Notes: generated by a model not told the origin, from the letters alone. 22,140 nucleotides of DNA from DASQWP01 sp050697555 (GCA_050697555.1 JBOHAD010000039.1:1-22140); one strand, 5' to 3'; counted from the stretch's first letter, positions 1 through 7,379 are shown. Numbers and translations are program-made.

Positions 1-681
1 GCGAAGCGCTACCGAGGGCACGGCGTGCCCCTTCTCGATCTGATCCAGGACGGCGTCGTGGGGCTCAACCGAGCGGTCGAGAAGTTCGACTGGCGCAAGG
101 GCTACAAGTTCTCGACGTACGCGACCTGGTGGATCCGCCAGGCGGTGCAGCGCTCGATCTCCGCGCAGTCGCGCACGATTCGTGTCCCGACGCACGTGCA
201 CGAGCGGCGGCAAAAGCTCGGGCGCCACGCGCGCAGGCTCGAGCTCGAGCTCGGCCGGCCGGCGTCGCACGAGGAGCTCGCAGAGGCGACGGGGCTCCCG
301 CTCGAGCACGTCGACGAGGCCCTCCGCGTTCCCGAGGCCCGCGTGTCGCTCAACCAGCGAATCGGGAGCGACGAGGACGGCGAGCTCGGGGATCTCCTCG
401 CCGACGAGAATGCCGACGACCCGGGCCTCGTCGCCGGCGACTCCCTCCGGCGAAGCGCCGTCCGAGCCGCCCTGGGAGAGCTTTCGGAGCGCGAGCGGCG
501 CGTGCTCGAGCTTCGCTTCGGGATCGACGACGAGCCCCACTCGCTCGAGGCGATCGGCGCCGAGCTCGGACTCACGCGCGAGCGTATTCGCCAGCTCGAG
601 AGCGGGGCCCTCGCAAAGCTCGCGGACACGCTCGGCGGTCTCGACGGGATCGACCCCGACGAGCTCGCACGAGCGGCGTAA
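1..681 (+). CDS. Primary-type (group 1/2) RNA polymerase sigma-70 factor, 5' truncated by window edge
   Basis: This is the C-terminal part of a sigma-70 family factor that directs RNA polymerase to promoters. The frame is open from the first base (AKRYRGHGVPLLDLIQDG), so the true start lies upstream. Region 2 is visible as the GLNRAVEKFDWRKGYKFSTY and ATWWIRQAV stretches (regions 2.2-2.4, -10 recognition), followed by region 3 (RVPTHVHERRQKLGR, then a GRPASHEELAEATG helix) and region 4 (LSERERRVLELRFGI, then the LTRERIRQLE helix-turn-helix that reads the -35 element). The presence of region 3 and the strict region 2.4 place it with the RpoD/HrdB/SigB-like group and not with ECF factors. It ends 20 bases before rpmE, suggesting co-transcription. 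Whether it is the housekeeping sigma or a group 2 paralogue cannot be decided without the N-terminus. The odd VVGLNRAV in place of the usual NLGLMRAV favours an alternative paralogue slightly. Confidence 0.93.
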   Translation, partial: AKRYRGHGVPLLDLIQDGVVGLNRAVEKFDWRKGYKFSTYATWWIRQAVQRSISAQSRTIRVPTHVHERRQKLGRHARRLELELGRPASHEELAEATGLPLEHVDEALRVPEARVSLNQRIGSDEDGELGDLLADENADDPGLVAGDSLRRSAVRAALGELSERERRVLELRFGIDDEPHSLEAIGAELGLTRERIRQLESGALAKLADTLGGLDGIDPDELARAA

Positions 682-701
682 CCACGACCGAAAGGACGAC
701 G

Positions 702-926
702 ATGAAGACCACGATCCAGCCCGAGACCATGATCGCGACCGTCACCTGCTCGAGCTGCGGCACGACGTTCGAGACCCGCTCGACGCGGCCGTCGATCGAG
801 GTCGAGACGTGCTCGACGTGTCATCCCGCGTACACCGGTGTGGAGCGGCCGGTCCGGCGCGGCAGCCGGATCGAGCGTTTCGAGCGCCGGCGCGCTGCCG
901 CCCGGCCCGCTGCCGGGGCCCGCTGA
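702..926 (+). CDS. rpmE: 50S ribosomal protein L31 (bL31, zinc-binding type)
   Basis: This 74-residue protein is a structural component of the large ribosomal subunit at the inter-subunit bridge. The ATG at 702 is preceded by an AAAGGA ribosome binding site at 691-696, and the protein begins MKTTIQPETMIATVTCSSCG. Family hallmarks are the MKxxIxP start, the two cysteine pairs (C16/C19 and C37/C40), RSTRP, CSTCHPAYTG and the SRIERF motif near the C-terminus. Four cysteines indicate the C+ zinc-binding form. The last 14 residues are an Arg/Ala-rich tail. The gene sits inside a much longer open frame that begins at 129, inside the sigma gene; only the part from 702 looks like a protein. It lies 20 bases after the sigma factor stop. 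bL31 genes are more usually near rho or prfA, so this neighbourhood is notable. Confidence 0.92.
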   Translation: MKTTIQPETMIATVTCSSCGTTFETRSTRPSIEVETCSTCHPAYTGVERPVRRGSRIERFERRRAAARPAAGAR

Positions 927-1016
927 GAGTGGCCGCGAGCCCCGGGGCGAGGCGCCCGCCGGCGCTTGGAACGACCGCCGCGGCCCCGTAGGATCCCAGT
1001 AGGGGCGGCTGCGGCG

Positions 1017-3890
1017 ATGACGTCCGAGGATCACGCGAAGCGCTTCGAGTTCAGGCTGCTGGGGCCGCTCGAAGTCGCGTGCGACGGAGACGTGCTGTCC
1101 GTCGCACGCCCGCGACAGCGAGCCTTGCTCGCCCTGCTGCTCCTCCACGCGAACGAGGTCGTGTCGCGCGAGCGGCTGGTCGACTGGCTCTGGGGGGAGG
1201 AGCCTCCGAGAGCAGCGGCCAACGCGCTTCAGGTCGCCGTGCACGGTCTCCGCAAGGTTCTCGGAAGGCAGCGGATCCTCACCAGGGGCTCCGGGTACGT
1301 GCTGCGGGTCGATCCGGGCGAGCTCGATCTCGACCTCTTTCGGCAGCTCGTCGAGCGCTCGCGCGGCCAGGGACCGGCCGCAGCGGCCAAGTCCCTGGGG
1401 GAGGCGCTCGCGCTCTGGCGCGGTCCAGCCCTGGCCGACGTCGGTGACGCACCCTTCGCCCGTCCCGAGCGGGGTCGACTCGAGGAACTGAGGCTCGCGG
1501 CCCGCGAGCAGCGGCTCGAGGCCGAGCTCGCCCTCGGCCGTCACGCCGAGCTCGTCGGCGAGCTCGAGTCGTTGATCGCCGAGCAGCCGTTCCGCGAGCG
1601 CCTGCGCCGGTTGCTCATACTCGCCCTCTACCGTTCGGGACGCCAGGCCGAGGCGCTGGCGGCGTACCACGATGCGCGGGCAGCGCTCGTGGAGGAGCTG
1701 GGAATCGAGCCCGGCCACGAGCTGAGGGATCTGGAGCGGGCGATCCTCCGCCAGGATCCCGCGCTCGCGCCTCCCCCGCCGTCCGCGCCGGTGCACACGA
1801 ACCTCCCGGCGCCCGTGAACCCGCTGATCGGCCGTCAGCTCGAGCTCGCCGCCGTGACGGCGCTGCTTCGGCGCACGGACGTACGGCTGCTCACGTTGAC
1901 CGGCCCCGGTGGCACCGGGAAGACCAGGCTCGCGCTGGCGGCTGCAGGTGAGCTCGCCGACGAGCTCGCCGACGGCGTCGTCTTCGTCGACCTGGCTCCT
2001 CTGGACGATGCCGGCCTTGTCGGCTCGATGGTCGCCCACGCGCTCGGCGTCGCCGACAGCGGGCCCACCACCGTCGAGAGCCTGAAGGAGGCGGTTCGGA
2101 CGAGGGCCCTTCTCCTTCTTCTCGACAACTTCGAGCGGGTCGACGAGGCGGCGCCCCTCGTGAGCGAGCTCCTCGCCGCGGGGCCGCGCCTCAAGGTGCT
2201 CGCGACGAGCCGCTCGGTCCTGCGCCTGTCCGGGGAGCACGAGTATCCGGTTCCGCCGCTGCGACTTCCTGACGCAGGGGACGTCGCCGACCTCGACGCG
2301 CTTGCGGGCAACGAGTCGGTTGCGCTCTTCGTCGCCCGGGCGCGGGCCGCCCAGCACGACTTCGGTCTCTCCGATGCGCACGCCCGGACCGTGGCCGATA
2401 TCTGTGTCGCTCTCGACGGGCTTCCGCTCGCTCTGGAGCTGGCGGCCGCGCGGGTCCGGCTGCTGTCGCTGCCCACCCTGCTGGGGCGGCTCGAGCAGCG
2501 GCTCGATCTCCTCACCGGCGGGCCCCGCGACGTGCCGGCCCGCCAGCAGACTCTTCGGGCGACCATCGACTGGAGCTTCGAGCTGCTCGACCCGCCCGGG
2601 CAGGAGCTGTTCGCCGGACTCGCGGTCTTCGCAGGCGGCTGCAGTCTCGATGCAGCCGCTGCCGTCTGCGGAGCGTCTCGCGAAACCCTCGCCGGGCTCG
2701 TCGAGAAGAGCCTCCTCAGGCGGGAAGAGGGTCTCGACGGCGAGCTGCGGTTCCGCATGCTCGAGACGGTCCGCGAGTACGCGCTCGAGCGGCTCGCTGC
2801 GAGCTCCGACGCCGAAGGGCCGGGTCGCCGTCACGCGGCCCACTTCGTGGGTGTCGCGGAGGAGGCGGGGGCGGCGCTTTGGGGACCGGTGCAGGGGCCC
2901 GAGAGGGCGGAATGGCTCGATCGGCTCGAGCGCGACCACGACAACTTTCGCGCGGCGCTGGCCTGGGCTGACCGCTACGACCCGGAGGTCGAGGTCCGGC
3001 TCGCTACGGCGCTGTTCGACCTCTGGGCCGACCGGAGCTACATCGCCGAGGGGCGCCGCTGGCTCGAGAGCTCGCTGGCCCAAGGCGACGCGCTGCCGGA
3101 TCCGCTCCGCGCGAAGGCGCTTCACGGGGCGAGCTACCTCGCGCTCGGACAGGGAGACTACGAGGAGTGTGACACGCTCGGGGAGACGGCACTCGCTCTC
3201 TACCGGAAGCTCGGCGACAAGGAAGGTGCGGGGCGCACCGTGCACGTGCTCGCGTGGTCGGCGGGCCAGCGAGGCGACGCCGAGCGCGCTGTCGCCTTCG
3301 CGCAGGAGTCACTGTCGCTCGCCCGCGAGCTCGGCCACAAGAGGGGCATCATCGTCTCGCTCAGCAACCTCGGGCTGGCGACGGCACGTCAGGGCGATCA
3401 CGAGCGTGCAGTCGCTCTCTTCGAGGAAGGACTGGCGCTCGGCCGGCACCACGGGGACAGCACCGGCACGGCCTTCGTCCTCCAAAGCTGGGGTGGGCTG
3501 GCGACGGACATGGGCGACCACGAGACGGCCGCTCGCACGCTCGCAGAGAGCCTCGTCGCCTACCACGAGAACGGCAACACCTGGGGAAGGGCCACGTGCG
3601 CGCAGAAGCTGGCCGTCCTGGCCGAGGCCCGGGGCCAGGCCGAGACCGCGGTCCGCCTCTTCGGAGCCGCGGAGGCGCTGCGCGAGACGGTCGGCGCCTC
3701 GGCTTCGCCCGAGGAGAAGGCCGCCTCCGAGCTTGCGCTGACGCGTGCCCGCGAGGCGCTGGGCGAAGCGCCCTTCCGGGCGGCCTGGAAGTCCGGTCGG
3801 GCGCTCAGCCTCGAGGAAGCAGTGTCGTACGGGGTAGCGGCGGCCGCGGACGCCGGGGCACCGACGGTTGCCCGCCCGGGAGGGCCCTAG
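1017..3890 (+). CDS. AfsR/SARP-family transcriptional regulator (winged helix-BTAD-NB-ARC-TPR)
   Basis: A large cytoplasmic regulator of 957 residues built like AfsR. Residues about 10-95 form an OmpR-type winged helix (FRLLGPLEVACDG, RQRALLALLLLHANEVVSR, then a GSGYVLRV wing). Residues about 100-250 form the bacterial transcriptional activation domain. Residues about 268-540 are an NB-ARC ATPase: NPLIGR, Walker A GPGGTGKT at 296-303, Walker B LLLLLDN with D370, an ATSRSVLRL sensor motif, and GLPLALE at 468-474. TPR-like helical repeats follow from about 700 to 895. There is no C-terminal LuxR helix-turn-helix. I chose ATG 1017 with AGGGG at 1001-1005 over a TTG at 966 because the domain starts directly after 1017. 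Family members bind direct repeats at target promoters and switch with nucleotide binding. No biosynthetic genes are adjacent, so the target is unknown. Confidence 0.92.
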   Translation: MTSEDHAKRFEFRLLGPLEVACDGDVLSVARPRQRALLALLLLHANEVVSRERLVDWLWGEEPPRAAANALQVAVHGLRKVLGRQRILTRGSGYVLRVDPGELDLDLFRQLVERSRGQGPAAAAKSLGEALALWRGPALADVGDAPFARPERGRLEELRLAAREQRLEAELALGRHAELVGELESLIAEQPFRERLRRLLILALYRSGRQAEALAAYHDARAALVEELGIEPGHELRDLERAILRQDPALAPPPPSAPVHTNLPAPVNPLIGRQLELAAVTALLRRTDVRLLTLTGPGGTGKTRLALAAAGELADELADGVVFVDLAPLDDAGLVGSMVAHALGVADSGPTTVESLKEAVRTRALLLLLDNFERVDEAAPLVSELLAAGPRLKVLATSRSVLRLSGEHEYPVPPLRLPDAGDVADLDALAGNESVALFVARARAAQHDFGLSDAHARTVADICVALDGLPLALELAAARVRLLSLPTLLGRLEQRLDLLTGGPRDVPARQQTLRATIDWSFELLDPPGQELFAGLAVFAGGCSLDAAAAVCGASRETLAGLVEKSLLRREEGLDGELRFRMLETVREYALERLAASSDAEGPGRRHAAHFVGVAEEAGAALWGPVQGPERAEWLDRLERDHDNFRAALAWADRYDPEVEVRLATALFDLWADRSYIAEGRRWLESSLAQGDALPDPLRAKALHGASYLALGQGDYEECDTLGETALALYRKLGDKEGAGRTVHVLAWSAGQRGDAERAVAFAQESLSLARELGHKRGIIVSLSNLGLATARQGDHERAVALFEEGLALGRHHGDSTGTAFVLQSWGGLATDMGDHETAARTLAESLVAYHENGNTWGRATCAQKLAVLAEARGQAETAVRLFGAAEALRETVGASASPEEKAASELALTRAREALGEAPFRAAWKSGRALSLEEAVSYGVAAAADAGAPTVARPGGP

Positions 3891-3918
3891 CGCTCGATCG
3901 CAGGCGACCTCGCTCGGC

Positions 3919-4872
3919 TCAAGCGGGCGCTCGAGGCGCGGACAGCGTCTTGAACCCCTCGCGCCAGGTCGGATAGCTGAGCTCCCAGCCGAGCTCGCGC
4001 TTGGCCTTTTCGTTCGACGCGCCGCGGATCTCGTTCATCATCACGACCGTGTGCTCGCCCGCGGCGAGCCGGCCGAGCCAGCTCGGAAGGCGGAGCGGCC
4101 GCTTCGCTCCGACCGCCGTCGCGAGCGCCGGCAGCCACTCCGAGACGCGCGCCGGATCGTCGTCGACGATGTTGTAGACGCCCGCACGGCCGCGCTCCGT
4201 CGCCGCCATCGTCGCGGCCGCGGCGTCGTCGATGTGGACGAACGACCAGACGCCGGTTCCACGGCCGACGAGGGGGAAACGCCGACGGCGAAGGGCGTCG
4301 AGATGCTCGCCGCCCTCGGAGATCGACGTCCCCGGACCGTAGAACCCCCCGTACCTGAGTGCCAGCCCCTCGATTCCCTTCGCCTCGACGACCGTGGACT
4401 CCAGGTAGCGGATCGCGTCCAGCGTGCGGCCCATGGCCGCCGGCGGGTTCGGATCGAGCGGGTCGTCCTCGCTCTTCGCCGGGCCGCCCTCCCGCGCATA
4501 CGGCCATCCCCCGAAGCTCTGGGCCACAAAGCGGCGGGCGCCGGCGGCCCGAGCCGCGGCCAGCAGGTGGTCTGTTCCCTCGGTGCGCAGCCGGTTTGTG
4601 GGTGCGAACGCCTCGTCGAACTTGCGCAGGTTCAGGGAGGAGAGGGCGGTGCACTGATGGACGACGACCTCGGGCTCCGCCCGCGTGACGGCGTCCAGGA
4701 CCGCCCTCTCGTCGAGCGCGTCCGCGACGACCGACTCTGCCCCGGCGGCCCGTAGCCGCTCGGCCTTCTCGGGGGAGCGGGTCATGCCCGTGACCTCGTG
4801 GCCGTTCGTCACGAGCAGGGGTACGAGGCGCTTCCCGATAGCTCCGGTCGCGCCTGCCAGAAAGACTCGCAT
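3919..4872 (-). CDS. NAD-dependent epimerase/dehydratase (extended SDR), ECF41 partner enzyme
   Basis: A 317-residue Rossmann-fold protein. The N-terminus MRVFLAGATGAIGKRL carries the GxxGxxG nucleotide-binding motif (G7, G10, G13); the middle carries LALRYGGFYGPG and a SFVHIDDAA stretch typical of extended short-chain dehydrogenases/NAD-dependent epimerases. I see no clear YxxxK in the usual place, so the chemistry is uncertain. The start at 4872 is favoured over a GTG at 4893 because an AGAGGAGG ribosome binding site (4876-4883) lies between them and because the promoter match places transcription start near 4893. It is divergent from an ECF41 sigma factor. ECF41 factors are known to neighbour and control a carboxymuconolactone decarboxylase, oxidoreductase or epimerase (COE) gene, and this is the epimerase/oxidoreductase version. 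It converges on the AfsR-like gene with 28 bases between stops. Confidence 0.88.
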   Translation of the reverse strand: MRVFLAGATGAIGKRLVPLLVTNGHEVTGMTRSPEKAERLRAAGAESVVADALDERAVLDAVTRAEPEVVVHQCTALSSLNLRKFDEAFAPTNRLRTEGTDHLLAAARAAGARRFVAQSFGGWPYAREGGPAKSEDDPLDPNPPAAMGRTLDAIRYLESTVVEAKGIEGLALRYGGFYGPGTSISEGGEHLDALRRRRFPLVGRGTGVWSFVHIDDAAAATMAATERGRAGVYNIVDDDPARVSEWLPALATAVGAKRPLRLPSWLGRLAAGEHTVVMMNEIRGASNEKAKRELGWELSYPTWREGFKTLSAPRAPA

Positions 4873-4899
4873 GTGCCTCCTCTCGTCGGTCACAGTAGA

Positions 4900-4926
4900 G
4901 ACGACGTGGCGAGCGCCGCTGTGACA
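4900..4926 (-). promoter_or_regulatory. ECF41-type promoter for the epimerase gene
   Basis: On the minus strand, TGTCACA (4926-4920) is followed by exactly 16 bases and then CGTC (4903-4900). This is an exact match to the ECF41 promoter consensus as I remember it (TGTCACA-N16-CGTC). Transcription would begin near 4893, giving a leader of roughly 20 bases that contains the ribosome binding site for the start at 4872. Confidence 0.82.
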
Positions 4927-4927
4927 C

Positions 4928-4954
4928 TGTCACGGGCGGGGGTGCTGCCCCGTC
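4928..4954 (+). promoter_or_regulatory. ECF41-type promoter for the sigma factor gene (autoregulation)
   Basis: On the plus strand TGTCACG (4928-4934) is followed by exactly 16 bases and CGTC (4951-4954), one mismatch from the remembered ECF41 consensus. The two -35 boxes face away from each other and are separated by one base, together forming GTGACACTGTCAC. Transcription would begin near 4960, almost at the sigma gene start, so the messenger may be leaderless. Confidence 0.75.
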
Positions 4955-4965
4955 AGAGGGTGAGC

Positions 4966-5880
4966 ATGGAGACGAACGAGGTCTACGAACAGCTGAGGCC
5001 GCTCCTCTTCTCGATCGCCTACCGGATGGTCGGGAGCGTGAGCGAGGCCGAGGACATCGTCCAGGAGGCGTTTCTCCGCTTCCACCGGGTGTCCGCCGAA
5101 GACGCCGAGATCGACTCGCCGACGGCGTACCTCTCCGCCGTCACCACCCGGCTTTCCATCGACCACCTGCGCAGCACACGCGTGCGTCGCGAGCGTTACT
5201 TCGGCGAGTGGCTCCCCGAGCCGCTCCTCTCGGACACTGGCGCGGACGCCGCCCAGCACGGCGAGACCCCCGACTCGCTCTCGCTCTCGCTCGCGTTCCT
5301 CGTGCTCCTCGAGAGCCTCTCCCCGGTCGAGCGCGCCGTCTTCCTGCTCCACGACGTCTTCGCCTACGGCTACGACGAGATCGCGCGCGTCGTCGGCAAG
5401 AGCGAGGAGAACTGCCGCCAGCTCGCTACCCGTGCCCGGCACCACGTCGAGGCGCGCAAGCCGCGCTTCGAGGCCTCGCGCAGGCAGCGGGAGGAGCTCG
5501 CGCGCAGGTTCTTCGCAGCCTGCGAGGAAGGCGACACGGAAGGGCTCCTGCGCCTTCTGGCTGCGGATGTCGTCGTCTACGGCGACGGGGGCGGCAAGGC
5601 GCCTTCCTGGCCGCGTCCGATCTACGGGCGCGAGCGCGTAGCGCGTCTCTTCGTCGGAATCGGAGCGCAGGCGCAGAAGCTCGGCGTGCGCAGCAGTCCC
5701 GTCGAGGTGAACGGTCAGCCAGGCGCGGTCTTCCTCGATCCCGAAGGCCGTCTCACGAACGTGATCTCGCTCGACATCGCCGACGGCGTCGTGCAGACGG
5801 TGCGCTCGATCATCAACCCGGAGAAGCTCCGTCACCTCGGGCCGCTCGCCGACGTGCGCGCTCTCCTCCGGGGCGAGTAG
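4966..5880 (+). CDS. sigJ: ECF41-group RNA polymerase sigma factor (SigJ-like) with fused SnoaL-like regulatory domain
   Basis: A 304-residue sigma factor. Region 2 spans about 5-71 (LFSIAYRMVGSVSEAEDIVQEAF), the linker carries WLPEPL (82-87), region 4 spans about 105-160 (SLSPVERAVFLLHDVFAYGYDEIA), and a SnoaL/NTF2-like domain follows from about 175. The ECF41 signatures WLPEP, DGGGK (207-211) and NPEKL (284-288; usually NPDKL) are all present. In this group the fused C-terminal domain replaces a separate anti-sigma factor and tunes activity. ATG 4966 is used here; a GTG at 4960 in the same frame coincides with the predicted transcription start and could be a leaderless start. The long frame begins upstream at 4798 inside the epimerase gene, which I reject. 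It is divergent from its likely target, the epimerase. Confidence 0.93.
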   Translation: METNEVYEQLRPLLFSIAYRMVGSVSEAEDIVQEAFLRFHRVSAEDAEIDSPTAYLSAVTTRLSIDHLRSTRVRRERYFGEWLPEPLLSDTGADAAQHGETPDSLSLSLAFLVLLESLSPVERAVFLLHDVFAYGYDEIARVVGKSEENCRQLATRARHHVEARKPRFEASRRQREELARRFFAACEEGDTEGLLRLLAADVVVYGDGGGKAPSWPRPIYGRERVARLFVGIGAQAQKLGVRSSPVEVNGQPGAVFLDPEGRLTNVISLDIADGVVQTVRSIINPEKLRHLGPLADVRALLRGE

Positions 5881-5962
5881 AGCCAACGCTTACCGCAGGT
5901 CGAAAAGGACGAGCGTGCGGTGGGCCCGCGCTGGCTGGCGCACACGTCCGCTGGGAACAGGC

Positions 5963-5998
5963 CCGGTGCCAGGCACCGGACTAGTCCGGGACATGTCC
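5963..5998. repeat. Chain of three perfect palindromes upstream of nucS
   Basis: Three overlapping or abutting inverted repeats lie end to end: CCGGTGCCAGGCACCGG (5963-5979, 8-base arms round one A), CCGGACTAGTCCGG (5976-5989) and GGACATGTCC (5989-5998). A looser GGAC...GTCC pair follows at 6004-6017, just before the nucS start at 6024. It could be an operator array for nucS, a terminator-like structure for the sigma gene, or a dispersed palindromic repeat. No T-tract follows. Confidence 0.7.
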
Positions 5999-6023
5999 GA
6001 AAGGGACGGTACGGTCCGCGGCT

Positions 6024-6710
6024 GTGCGCCTGATCGTCGCCCGCTGTGAGGTTCTCTACACCGGCCGGCTGACCGCCGTCCTGCCCGAGTCGACGCGGCT
6101 CCTGATCCTGAAGTCGGACGGCTCGGTGCTCGTCCACGCGGACGCGGGCGGGTACAAGCCGCTGAACTGGATGACGCCTCCCACCGTGATCGAGGAGGAC
6201 GGCGACCCGCTCGAGCGGATGGTCGTGCGCAAGCGCGCCGGCAGGACGGAAGACCGCCTCGAGATCCGCGTGCACGAGCTTCTGAGCGACGTCTCGCACG
6301 AGATGGGGGAGGCGGCGGCGCTCGAGAAGGACGGCGTCGAGCGCGAGCTCCAGGCCGAGCTGGCGGCGCGGCCGCAGGCGCTCGGCGAGGAGCTCCGGCT
6401 GGTGCGGCGCGAGTGGCCGACGGACATCGGCCCGGTCGACCTCATGTGCCGCGACGCCTCGGGCGCGTGGCTGGCGGTCGAGGTCAAGCGGGTGGCGACG
6501 ATCGAGGCGGTCGAGCAGCTCTGCCGCTACCTTGAGCGGATCCGCCTCGACCCGGCGACCCGGGCCTGCGGCGGGTTGCTGGCGGCCCAGCGCTTCCGCC
6601 CGCAGGCGGTCACGCTCGCCGAGGCGCGCGGGGTCGGCTGCGTGGAGGTCGACCTGGAGACGCTGCGGGGCGAGCGCGAGCCCGAGCTGACGCTCTTCGT
6701 CGCTAGCTGA
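6024..6710 (+). CDS. nucS: NucS/EndoMS mismatch-specific endonuclease
   Basis: A 228-residue DNA repair nuclease that cuts both strands at mismatches and provides the non-canonical mismatch repair of Actinobacteria and some Archaea, which lack MutS/MutL. The N-terminal DNA-binding domain shows MRLIVARCEVLYTGRLTAVLP, VHADAGGYKPLNWM and PPTVIEE. The RecB-like nuclease domain shows RRE (E130), GPVDL with D139, and the E153-x-K155 pair, then QLCRYLERI and GLLAAQ. The C-terminus contains ELTLF (221-225), resembling a beta-clamp binding motif, as expected for clamp-stimulated NucS. The start is GTG at 6024, matching the family N-terminus. Its 3' end overlaps the convergent ABM-like gene by 8 bases. 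The strong palindrome chain lies directly upstream. Confidence 0.96.
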   Translation: MRLIVARCEVLYTGRLTAVLPESTRLLILKSDGSVLVHADAGGYKPLNWMTPPTVIEEDGDPLERMVVRKRAGRTEDRLEIRVHELLSDVSHEMGEAAALEKDGVERELQAELAARPQALGEELRLVRREWPTDIGPVDLMCRDASGAWLAVEVKRVATIEAVEQLCRYLERIRLDPATRACGGLLAAQRFRPQAVTLAEARGVGCVEVDLETLRGEREPELTLFVAS

Positions 6711-7008
6711 GGCTTGGCCCGTCGCGGAAGGAGACCGCGTAGGAGTCGCTGTCGACGACGTCCACGCCGATCGTCGCGGCCATGCTCTCCCTCATCTGCG
6801 TGCGTCCGTGCTCGCTCCGCTCGACGGACTCCGCGTTCTCCCAGAACGTCAGCGCGTGCGCCTTTCCCGCGCCCTGGTTGGTCAGGAGGACGAGCCCGAG
6901 ATAGCCGTCGAACTGGCGCAGCCAGGCCTCCATCGACTCGCCCGCGGCCTTCGCGGCGGTGTCGAGGTCGATTCCCTCACCGCGGAACGTCGACATGCTC
7001 GCAAACAT
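6703..7008 (-). CDS. Small ABM-like (antibiotic biosynthesis monooxygenase fold) protein
   Basis: About 101 residues from the ATG at 7008 (MFASMSTFRGEGIDLDTAAK). The pattern of an N-terminal strand, then LVLLTNQGAGKAHALTFWENAESVERSE and a C-terminal VDSDSYAV strand resembles dimeric alpha-beta barrel proteins of the ABM or stress-responsive barrel type. Members include quinol monooxygenases and heme-degrading enzymes, but many have no known substrate, and none can be assigned here. A second ATG lies at 6996 and neither has a clear ribosome binding site; I prefer 7008 because relatives begin MFARVSTF or similar. Its stop lies inside the convergent nucS 3' end. The NYN gene is upstream on the same strand with a 74-base gap. 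Confidence 0.75.
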   Translation of the reverse strand: MFASMSTFRGEGIDLDTAAKAAGESMEAWLRQFDGYLGLVLLTNQGAGKAHALTFWENAESVERSEHGRTQMRESMAATIGVDVVDSDSYAVSFRDGPSLS

Positions 7009-7082
7009 GGAACGGCAGCTTACGCTTCGAGCCCGATGCCCCGCCTGCGGGTGTCGATCCTCCTGCGCGAACACGCCCGCTC

Positions 7083-7379
7083 TTACGCGCGGCCGAGCAG
7101 CTCGCGGACGAAGGAGCCGCCGCCGATCACGCGCTCGGCGCCGGGCTCGGCCCGTTCCCGCAGGCCGCGATCCGACGTGACCAGCCAGAAGGGACGGCTC
7201 TCCGCGCGAAGCTCGGCCGCCTTCTCGGCGATCCTGTCGTCGGCGCTCACGTGTCCGTCGAAGATCACGATCACCTTGTGCCCGCGCTCCTCGGCCCAGG
7301 CCTCGCAGCGCGTGACGAGCTCCTCGCCCGAGACGTTCGGCCAGACCGAGCGGCGTACGTTGTTGGCGTCGACGAGCAC
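7083..7379 (-). CDS. NYN/PIN-like domain protein (YacP-like putative ribonuclease)
   Basis: About 98 residues. The protein opens LVDANNVRRSVWPN, with the acidic D-x-x-N of the NYN/PIN fold, continues with VIVIFDG (second acidic site) and LVTSDRGLRERAE (third acidic site), and ends in a GGSFVRELL helix. These are the conserved points of the YacP/Rae1-type NYN RNases, which cut messenger RNA or process rRNA using metal ions. The start is uncertain. GTG at 7379 gives MLVDANNV directly; an upstream ATT in frame would add four residues. The enormous open frame through to 9167 upstream is antisense to other genes and not coding. It is divergent from the VOC gene at 7422 with a 42-base gap. Confidence 0.78.
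   Translation of the reverse strand: MLVDANNVRRSVWPNVSGEELVTRCEAWAEERGHKVIVIFDGHVSADDRIAEKAAELRAESRPFWLVTSDRGLRERAEPGAERVIGGGSFVRELLGRA

Noticed and set aside
966..1016. TTG start extending the AfsR-like protein by 17 residues
   Set aside because: The extension is Pro/Arg-rich and has no ribosome binding site, while ATG 1017 has AGGGG upstream and begins just before the domain.
102..3245. 1047-residue open frame on the minus strand
   Set aside because: It is antisense to the sigma factor, rpmE and AfsR-like genes, all with clear domains, and shows no family features; it is a by-product of high GC.
3891..3918. Terminator between the AfsR-like and epimerase genes
   Set aside because: Only 28 bases with no stem and T-tract.
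5978..5998. LexA/SOS box before nucS
   Set aside because: The actinobacterial SOS box has GAAC-N4-GTTC; here the half-sites are GGAC/GTCC with a 2-base spacer.
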